Source of the DNA: Verrucomicrobiales bacterium
GTDB lineage: Bacteria > Verrucomicrobiota > Verrucomicrobiia > Limisphaerales > JAYPXF01
Direction: 5' to 3'
Length of the DNA: 41,964 nt
NCBI GenBank assembly: GCA_002715965.1
Contig: PBAL01000020.1
Location: 56,699 to 98,662 of the forward strand
The translations under genes and the position numbers were made by a program. The notes beneath the pieces were generated by a model. It saw only the letters and a list, made by a program, of their open reading frames with translations. It was not told where the DNA came from and made no database searches. This document shows positions 35,680-41,964 of this stretch, one piece after another (position 1 is the stretch's first letter; each line of letters starts with the position of its first letter).

Positions 35680-37716
35680 TCATTCTTTCACGTCATTCCC
35701 AATGCCGGAAAAACGAATGCGACGTGCCGCGGTGCTTGGTGAATGACGCCGACCGAATACCGCGATCTCATCCAGTCGCCCTTCAAAGCCCTTTCCAAAA
35801 ACCAGCGGCATGGAATCCGGACTCTGGTTGGCGTTCAATTCGGCCTTGCCATCAAGCGCGACGAAAACCTGGTCTCCCGTCCGCTCAATCGCCACATGAT
35901 ACCAGGTCTTGTTTTGCAGTTTCTTCGTCCCCTTGGAATCGTTGAACGCCAGCACGTCGCCAACGATCGCGAGTGAATTGCTACCGCGGGCAAACAATTT
36001 GCCCGCCAACACGCCACTCCAGAACCAGAACTCAACGCGGTTGTTGGCAGGAAGATCCATCACCGGCGTCACCAATCGTCCGCCGACGAATTGAATCGAG
36101 CGATTGATCACGCCTTGCTCGCAGAAACCCGCTCCGGGCGGTCCCTTCAGATGCAGCGCGAAACCGCGGTCGAGCTTCGCTGCGTGACCGTTGCCGGAAG
36201 TATCCGCCAGGGTCCGGCCCGCCCGTTCACCCAGGCGCCAATACGCGATCGGCTTCTCCGCCAAGACCGCCTTCGCATAGACACCATGCGATTCCGCAAA
36301 TGACCTCCGCGGCTTTTCCGCCACCTTTTCCAATAGCGACAGCAAGGTCTCAACAATCTGCGGTTCGGCATTGGTAGCCAGTGACGCACTGCGCGCCTCC
36401 CAGGTCGTGTAGCCACCCAGGTCATGCTGCTCCGGCGGAGGAATGTAGCCTTCGCCGCCATTGGCCAGTTCGATGTTCATCGTCGGTTGCAGGGGACTCA
36501 GTGCCTTGAGCTTCAGGCCGGTGATCGAATAGACCTCATTCGGAATTGCGGTGATTCCAAGCCCGCCCACACGCCCGGCCTGCAGAATCAATTCCCGCAC
36601 CGGATCATCCGCAATGAACACCTGCTCGCGCGCATAGATCTGTGCGTGCGTGACCGGCTTGCGTCCCTGCAACCCCGCCGTGAGTTTCCGCGCCCAGGCC
36701 AGGCGCTTTTCATCCGCCACCCGCCGCTTGAACTTCACCTTCGTCTCCGCCATTGCCACCGAAACTCCGTCGCGATACTCGATCTTCTCCCAAGCTGATT
36801 TGGCGATCGTCGCCAGATTCGTCGAATATGCCCGCATGCCGTGATTCGGCTGCGGCCGACCGTAGTCCATCCAATGCAAATCCCCGCTCGTCCCTTGAGA
36901 CATCGCGGCCACGAAGTCATCTGCGGCATCGATCTGCCCGGCGAATATCTCGGAGAAAGCTCCGCAGAAGTCTGCGGACAGGGCGCTGGATCCGTAATAG
37001 TGCATGGAAAAATTCGCGAACATGGCCAGCGGCTTGCCGTCCAGCGATTGCAAGGCGAGCAAGGTCATGCCCGAGTCGACCGGTCCCGAAGGTCCGATGT
37101 ACGCCGGATTCTCGTATCCCGGATGCGCGCGCACGCGCGCCGTCTTTTCTCCAAACGGATCCATCAGCATCTCGTCCGCCCGCAGAATCCAGCGCCGACA
37201 ATTCGTAAACCCCTTTGCCTCCACCACCGCCCAGCCGACCCGCGCCGGTTCCAGTCGTTCATTCGCCTGCCGAATTCCGTCGGCTATCATCCCCGGCAGT
37301 TCCTTCACGTAATTCGGATCGGCATCACTCCCCAACGCCCCCATCGCCGCCGGCGCCGAATGCGTGTGTGTCGAAGAGATCAACATCCGATCCATCCGGA
37401 TTCCCGTGGACTTCGTCGCGAGTTCCTTCGCCTGATCGCACAACTCCCGCGGCACCATGCAACTGTCCACCACCACCAACGCGATCCGCTCCTTCCCGTC
37501 GTCCAGTATCAGACACCGCGCATGCAGCCGATCACGAACCGTGTTTGACGACCTTTGCCGATAACTGCCATTCACAATCACCGGCATTTTCGTCGGCGTC
37601 ACATCCACCGCAAACGCACCCGCCCGAAATACCTTCGAAGCCGCACGAGCCTCCACGAATGGCAACGACAATAATCCCACCAACAAACAGCGAACGAGGA
37701 ACATGCGAATGATCAT
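35680..37716 (-). CDS. Neutral/alkaline ceramidase-like protein with C-terminal LamG domain
   Basis: 678 residues; signal peptide MIIRMFLVRCLLVGLLSLPF (start 37716; a second Met 12 bases later is possible). The N-terminal ceramidase-type domain (~28-480) shows FAVDVTPTKMPVIVNGSY, VVVDSCMVPRELC and ISSTHTHSAPAAMG, with H117/H119 as likely zinc ligands, then FANFSMHYYGSSALSADFCG. From ~495 a LamG/concanavalin-like domain starts with PIAYWRLGERAGRTLADTSG and ends near FEGRLDEIAVFGR. Many such PVC proteins are annotated as ceramidases, but the natural substrate is probably not ceramide, since bacteria of this kind are not known to carry much of it. A 130-bp gap separates it from the propeller gene upstream on the same strand. 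Confidence 0.85.
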   Translation of the reverse strand: MIIRMFLVRCLLVGLLSLPFVEARAASKVFRAGAFAVDVTPTKMPVIVNGSYRQRSSNTVRDRLHARCLILDDGKERIALVVVDSCMVPRELCDQAKELATKSTGIRMDRMLISSTHTHSAPAAMGALGSDADPNYVKELPGMIADGIRQANERLEPARVGWAVVEAKGFTNCRRWILRADEMLMDPFGEKTARVRAHPGYENPAYIGPSGPVDSGMTLLALQSLDGKPLAMFANFSMHYYGSSALSADFCGAFSEIFAGQIDAADDFVAAMSQGTSGDLHWMDYGRPQPNHGMRAYSTNLATIAKSAWEKIEYRDGVSVAMAETKVKFKRRVADEKRLAWARKLTAGLQGRKPVTHAQIYAREQVFIADDPVRELILQAGRVGGLGITAIPNEVYSITGLKLKALSPLQPTMNIELANGGEGYIPPPEQHDLGGYTTWEARSASLATNAEPQIVETLLSLLEKVAEKPRRSFAESHGVYAKAVLAEKPIAYWRLGERAGRTLADTSGNGHAAKLDRGFALHLKGPPGAGFCEQGVINRSIQFVGGRLVTPVMDLPANNRVEFWFWSGVLAGKLFARGSNSLAIVGDVLAFNDSKGTKKLQNKTWYHVAIERTGDQVFVALDGKAELNANQSPDSMPLVFGKGFEGRLDEIAVFGRRHSPSTAARRIRFSGIGNDVKE

Positions 37717-37846
37717 GTTTCAGTCCCTCCCGCGTCGCAATCTCGCAGGATCGGTCCGATAGTCAAAGATCCAGCCATCACAAGCGGATCCGAATTCGGG
37801 AATGGAGGCAGGGCACTTGGTCTTTTCCGGCGGCTTCAATCAACGT

Positions 37847-39739
37847 TTACAGGTTCAGATTGCAGCTCATCAGGCGCGGGCCGCAGCCGAAGTAGAGGCG
37901 GCCGCCGACGATGGCGATGCCGGATGTGATGGTTGCGTTGGGTCGCGCGATTGCCTGGTGGGCGAGAGTTCCGGGCTCGATGCGCACGACGGCTTTCTGG
38001 AAGAGGGCATAAATCTTTCCGTCGGGGCCGATCGTCATGCAACGCGGCGCTTGCGCGCCGGATGCCTTGCCGTATTGCTTCCAGACTTCGTCCTGGATGA
38101 ACGTGCCTTTCTTCGGATCGAAAACGAAGATTCGGCTCGGCTCAGCCAGTCCGTAGGCCAGTCCGTCGCCAGCCAGAACCATGTCCCGGACGGCGGGAGT
38201 GTCGGGCTGTAGCGGCCAGCGAGCGGTGACGGTGCGGGTCTGCATGTCGAAGCGATAGATGAGGGCGGTCTCCGGTTCTTTACCGACGCCACCGGTGGGC
38301 GCCTTGGTGGACGTTCCCACAAGCACGTCGCCGTTGGGGAGGGCTGTCATCGCGTTAATGCCGTGATCAGGGATGAGTTGGTCACGTTCGAGCATGACGC
38401 CTTCGCCTGTCTCGATGTCGTAGATTAGCAGACCACTTCCCAAAATGACCCGGGCCGCCTTTCCTCCCACGAGAATGTGCCGGCCATTCGGGTGGGCGAG
38501 CATGGCGTGAGGGCGTCCGTAGAGGTCGCGGGCTTCTTTTGCACGGAAGACAATGCGGGGATTCTTGCTCGTCCGCTCGTTGGCGCCGTCGTAGGGCTGA
38601 CGCGGGTCGTACTCGATCACGTTTCCGGTGCTGTAGAGCGCGCCGAAAAACCGATTGCCCTGAAGGACGAATTGGTTGACGTGGCCGCGATTGCCGCCCA
38701 GTCCCCAGTCTTGCATTTCGCCGCTTTCCGGATCGAAACGCCAGATGCGCAACGGAACGCCCGTGCCGCCGTAAACCCGGTCGTCGGGACCCGCGATGAT
38801 CGTGTAGTTGTTGACGCCTGTGCTCTCGTATTCGAAGTGAACCTCACGGGGCTTTTCGGCCCCTGAATCCAGAATGCTCATAGTGCGATTAGCCACGTCC
38901 ACCCGGGTGTAACGGGAGCCGTCCGGAAAGGTGTTGGCGCGTCGGGAGCCGGCTTCTACCGGAGGTTTCTCGATCGATATGGCCGCGCCCCCGGTCATCT
39001 CGTGCCATCCCCAGCCTGCGGCGTTGACGTAAACTTTGCCATTCTCACCGAGATAACCCGTGGCTGTGCCTCGTCGACGTTTTTCCTCGGGAATGAAAGT
39101 CCGCTTCTCCCCGGTGGCCAGATTCAAACCTACCACCTGCATCTTCTGGATGCTGATGCAGCAATAGATCCAGCCGGACGCATCCAGCGCGAGGCGAAAC
39201 GGATACTGCGGCCAGGCTTCATCGTTCAATGCGCCGTGGGTGGTGAAAATTTTCTTGGCGGGGTGGTACGACACCAACGTGGCTGAAGGATAGATCCCCG
39301 CATAGACCGTGCCGTCATCAGCGCGGGTGTAGCCGAGGGCCATGCCGCCGGGAATTTCACCCACCGTCTTGACCGTGCGTGCGCGCGCATCGATGGCCAC
39401 CATGCGATTGCCAATCGTGTCATAGATCACTTGGTCAGGCGTCCAGAGCACCTCGTAGGCTCCCCAACCGCGCCCACCGGGACGGATCTGTTTGGTCTTT
39501 CCCGTTTCCGCGTCGACGAATAAGTAGGAAGCGTCGCTGCCGGTCCAAAGTTTGATGAAGACGACCCGACGTCCGTTCTCATCCACGGTGGCGACTTCTC
39601 CGGGCCCCCACGTGGACATGCCCACCGGAGCGACGGGCCCGTGGTCCTCGAAATTGTATTCTGTCTGCGCAACGACGGTTGCCGATCCGATCGCGATCAC
39701 CATTGTCGCGAGGATCAGTCTTGTGGCGACAGCCGTCAT
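37847..39739 (-). CDS. Secreted beta-propeller (NHL/PQQ-like) protein
   Basis: 630 residues from ATG 39739, chosen because it starts a signal peptide (MTAVATRLILATMVIAIGSA ... VVAQ) and overlaps the preceding gene's TGA as ATGA; the frame is open 15 codons further upstream. Repeated blades can be seen: GTVYAGIYPSATLVSYHP, GWIYCCISIQKMQVVGLNLA, GKVYVNAAGWGWHEMTGG, RIWRFDPESGEMQDWG, GLLIYDIETGEG, LIYRFDMQTRTV, RIFVFDPKKGTF and KIYALFQKAVVRIEPG. This makes at least seven blades with no catalytic motif seen. It is probably a scaffold, ligand-binding or lyase-like protein acting with the co-translated upstream product. Confidence 0.8.
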   Translation of the reverse strand: MTAVATRLILATMVIAIGSATVVAQTEYNFEDHGPVAPVGMSTWGPGEVATVDENGRRVVFIKLWTGSDASYLFVDAETGKTKQIRPGGRGWGAYEVLWTPDQVIYDTIGNRMVAIDARARTVKTVGEIPGGMALGYTRADDGTVYAGIYPSATLVSYHPAKKIFTTHGALNDEAWPQYPFRLALDASGWIYCCISIQKMQVVGLNLATGEKRTFIPEEKRRRGTATGYLGENGKVYVNAAGWGWHEMTGGAAISIEKPPVEAGSRRANTFPDGSRYTRVDVANRTMSILDSGAEKPREVHFEYESTGVNNYTIIAGPDDRVYGGTGVPLRIWRFDPESGEMQDWGLGGNRGHVNQFVLQGNRFFGALYSTGNVIEYDPRQPYDGANERTSKNPRIVFRAKEARDLYGRPHAMLAHPNGRHILVGGKAARVILGSGLLIYDIETGEGVMLERDQLIPDHGINAMTALPNGDVLVGTSTKAPTGGVGKEPETALIYRFDMQTRTVTARWPLQPDTPAVRDMVLAGDGLAYGLAEPSRIFVFDPKKGTFIQDEVWKQYGKASGAQAPRCMTIGPDGKIYALFQKAVVRIEPGTLAHQAIARPNATITSGIAIVGGRLYFGCGPRLMSCNLNL

Positions 39740-41964
39740 GGAATGTCCGGGGCAAATGAAACGGTATGGAGAATTGAGTTCCACATGCGGACCCGGACTC
39801 TGAACGGTTCGGCTGGGAGTTTGGAGAACACAGCGAGGTTCAACCCATCGACGGCAGATAGCCTTCGCGTGAAGTTCGGGAGAATCCCGCCCCGGGAGTC
39901 GAGCAATTCCATCTCCAGAAAGCCGTCGGCGGCGATCTTCGCGTTCGCGGTCATCGCGCCCTGGGCGACGATGAGCCGGGTGGTGAATTTTCCGATTTTA
40001 CCTGAATCTGCACGGAGACCGAAGAGGCCGTCTACACGGTACTTGGCCAGTCCTACGCTGAACCCGGCTCGGTGCGCGTCGGCGGCGATTCCGTCGTAGC
40101 CGCCGAGAGTTTCAAAGTGCGGCCACTTCTCCAACTCTCGGCCGGCGAAGTATTTCTTCAACGCGGGTCCGTCGAGTTGATCGAAGTCCGCGCGTTTGTC
40201 GATCTCGCCGTAGAAGTGGAATTTCTGATCCACCCAACTGATCAACTGGTAGGCGTCTTTGCCGATGACCACGGCGCTGCGGGTGATGGACATGAATCCG
40301 GCGTTCCAAGTGCCGGGCGGGCCATTGTCGATGAAGATCTTCTCGCTTGGAAAGCTGCGCCAGTTGGCGCCATCCCAACTATAGGCCAGTTCGATACTGC
40401 TGCTTTGCTCACGGGCAAGGTAGCGGGAGACAAAGGCCTGCTTGAGTCCGTTGCCCCCCGGCACCCGGGAGACAACCGCTCCGTATTGTTGCGCGATGGG
40501 CGGGAGGTTTTCGTCCGGCGGGATCATGTAGGAGTAGTTCCAATCCAGGCCGTTTGTCGTGCTGACGATGGCGATGATCCGGGAGGCGGGCGCGAGGTTG
40601 TCGTAGAGCGCGGTGAAGGGCGGATAGCGTTTGAGCAGGCGGCCGCGGGAGTAGGAGAGCGTCTTGCCATCATCGGAAATCCATTGTCCGACGAAGTTGT
40701 CGTTGGAATCGGTCTGCGCTTCAAATTCGCCGGAAGAGATGTTGTCCCGAAGCAGTGGAGTCTTGGTGAGGATGACGGCTTCGCCCGGGGATTTGTACCA
40801 GATCGGGAAGGTGGAACTGCTGGGCGGAGTGAAGTCACCCCAATCAATCTTGCCCTTTTCGCCCAGCACCGACGTGGCGGAGTAGCGTCGCGTGTATTCG
40901 AATTTGACCTGGCGCAGATCGACCCGGCCGTCTTTTTCCTGATCGTAAAATCGGAAGGCGATGTTGCCGTTCCTGGGTTTGGGTTTCCAATCCGGCTTGG
41001 CGCTGATTGGCGGTTCTGAATTGATGGGATCCTTCTGTCGCACCTTTCCGGGTACGACGACCGTGGCTGTCTGGGTATAGGTCCACTCGTCACTGCCGGG
41101 CGTGACCTGAGAGGCGAGGTAGTGCTTCCGGCTTTCGCGACTCCATTGCCGATCCACGGTGTAAAAAGGAACGTGCAGGCGGTCTTGGCGATCGACATAA
41201 ACCTGGTAGCCGTGACGGATGTGCCCGGTCTTGACCGAATCCGGTTTCACGACCTGAATCATTTCGGCGCGGGCCGGAACGAAATGGATATTAGTATGCG
41301 TGTCGAGGAGGTGGGCATCGGGAAAGAACATCTTCCGGCCGGTCAAATTCACCGGCGACGACGGTAGGGGAGGCTGCTTTGAACGTTGCAAACGAAGGAG
41401 CCGCCGGAAAGCGGCGCGTCCTGATTTTCCGTCCGTGATGGTGGCGATGTATTCGCCATCGGCCAACCCGTCGAGGGGCAGGCGGACGATGTTTACGCCC
41501 GGGGCCAATCCAACTTTCCTGGTTTTGCCCGCGGTTTTGCCAGAGGCGCGTTCACGGAGGTCGATGTTCACTGAGTGGACCTCCTGGTTCGGACGAGAAT
41601 TGTGCAGATGCAACGCCGCCTCCGATTGGTCGCGATAAACGGGCAGGCGGAACTCACCAAAGAGGTGTTTGGTGAAATTGCCCGCAGCGACGGCGGCCTT
41701 CTTATCGGCGAACAGTTGTATTTCTCGCAGGATGACCGCCTTCTTTTCGACCGTCTTGTTGCCAACGCGTTTCCGGGTGTCGTTGGAGTCTTCAATGTGA
41801 AGTCTTAGTTGGAGAAGCTCAATCGGCTCGAAGTCATGGCGGTGCTCCTTGGAGTCGGAATCGCCCACCGAAGCGCTGCGCTCGGCGAGTTTGCGCCACT
41901 GCCCCGCCCGATTGAGTCCTTCCAGACGATAGACGGTGGCCCGCGACGGGCCGCTGGGATAACG
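39736..41964 (-). CDS. Secreted discoidin-like plus propeller protein, 5'-truncated by the window edge
   Basis: The frame stays open to base 41964, so the start lies outside; an internal GTG at 41868 is not a credible start because protein-like sequence (YRLEGLNRAGQWRKLAERSA) continues upstream. The visible N-terminal part resembles a discoidin/F5-8 module (LLQLRLHIEDSNDTRKRVGN, REIQLFADKKAA). The main part has propeller strands with NIHFVPARAEMIQV, VYVDRQDRLHVPFYTVDRQW, WISDDGKTLSYSRGR, LAYSWDGANWRSF and FMSITRSAVVIG, like BNR or GH43-type proteins. Its stop overlaps the next gene's start by 4 bases, so the two products are made together. Substrate unknown, probably a glycan. Confidence 0.7.
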   Translation of the reverse strand, partial: RYPSGPSRATVYRLEGLNRAGQWRKLAERSASVGDSDSKEHRHDFEPIELLQLRLHIEDSNDTRKRVGNKTVEKKAVILREIQLFADKKAAVAAGNFTKHLFGEFRLPVYRDQSEAALHLHNSRPNQEVHSVNIDLRERASGKTAGKTRKVGLAPGVNIVRLPLDGLADGEYIATITDGKSGRAAFRRLLRLQRSKQPPLPSSPVNLTGRKMFFPDAHLLDTHTNIHFVPARAEMIQVVKPDSVKTGHIRHGYQVYVDRQDRLHVPFYTVDRQWSRESRKHYLASQVTPGSDEWTYTQTATVVVPGKVRQKDPINSEPPISAKPDWKPKPRNGNIAFRFYDQEKDGRVDLRQVKFEYTRRYSATSVLGEKGKIDWGDFTPPSSSTFPIWYKSPGEAVILTKTPLLRDNISSGEFEAQTDSNDNFVGQWISDDGKTLSYSRGRLLKRYPPFTALYDNLAPASRIIAIVSTTNGLDWNYSYMIPPDENLPPIAQQYGAVVSRVPGGNGLKQAFVSRYLAREQSSSIELAYSWDGANWRSFPSEKIFIDNGPPGTWNAGFMSITRSAVVIGKDAYQLISWVDQKFHFYGEIDKRADFDQLDGPALKKYFAGRELEKWPHFETLGGYDGIAADAHRAGFSVGLAKYRVDGLFGLRADSGKIGKFTTRLIVAQGAMTANAKIAADGFLEMELLDSRGGILPNFTRRLSAVDGLNLAVFSKLPAEPFRVRVRMWNSILHTVSFAPDIP

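Overview
The window looks like a chromosomal segment from the PVC group, most likely Verrucomicrobiota and possibly Planctomycetota. The reasons are the mix of secreted proteins (ceramidase-like with LamG, DUF4838, CehA/McbA-type hydrolase, beta-propellers), an ECF-like sigma fragment paired with a receptor Ser/Thr kinase, moderately high GC, weak Shine-Dalgarno sites and scattered short repeats. This assignment is an inference; no rRNA or tRNA gene is present to settle it.

Left part (1-22.5 kb, secondary metabolism). A 5'-truncated NRPS on the + strand (1-3648) has the order heterocyclization - adenylation with an inserted oxidase - carrier protein. Its adenylation pocket reads D-L-Y-N-L-S-L-I, the cysteine code, so the module should make a thiazole. 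A tightly coupled + strand operon follows (3788-9101): rhodanese-like lipoprotein, small dimeric alpha/beta-barrel protein, ABC ATPase, and a giant ABC-2 permease fused to an M1 peptidase domain that has lost its zinc site. About 1 kb of decayed sequence (9102-10111) separates this from a convergent 12.4-kb gene for a 4136-residue polyketide synthase (22522-10112, - strand). The PKS starts with a fatty acyl-AMP ligase and carrier protein, followed by two fully reducing modules, the second with a C-methyltransferase. Neither module has an acyltransferase: the KS-AT linker and AT are missing, yet a piece resembling the short post-AT linker remains. Together these genes suggest a pathway that loads a fatty or other carboxylic acid, extends it with two reduced units (one methylated) and includes a thiazole. 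The AT, thioesterase and phosphopantetheinyl transferase must lie elsewhere.

Middle (22.5-26.7 kb). An AAA ATPase gene with one frameshift lies 18 nt upstream of the PKS in the same direction. It diverges, across an AT-rich region, from a small operon encoding a 36-residue ORF, a sigma-factor fragment lacking region 2, and a membrane Ser/Thr kinase with a beta-barrel-like ectodomain. A truncated pseudogene follows.

Right part (26.7-42 kb). Mostly secreted proteins that look like a polysaccharide or glycoconjugate degradation neighbourhood: a beta-propeller/PHP hydrolase, a DUF4838 protein, a GH43/GH32-like propeller, a ceramidase-like/LamG protein, a WD/NHL-like propeller and a partial discoidin/propeller protein. 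A CbiX-like chelatase sits among them. Remnants of a sialate O-acetylesterase and of an endonuclease/exonuclease/phosphatase protein show that this region is losing genes while the PKS stays open over 12 kb.
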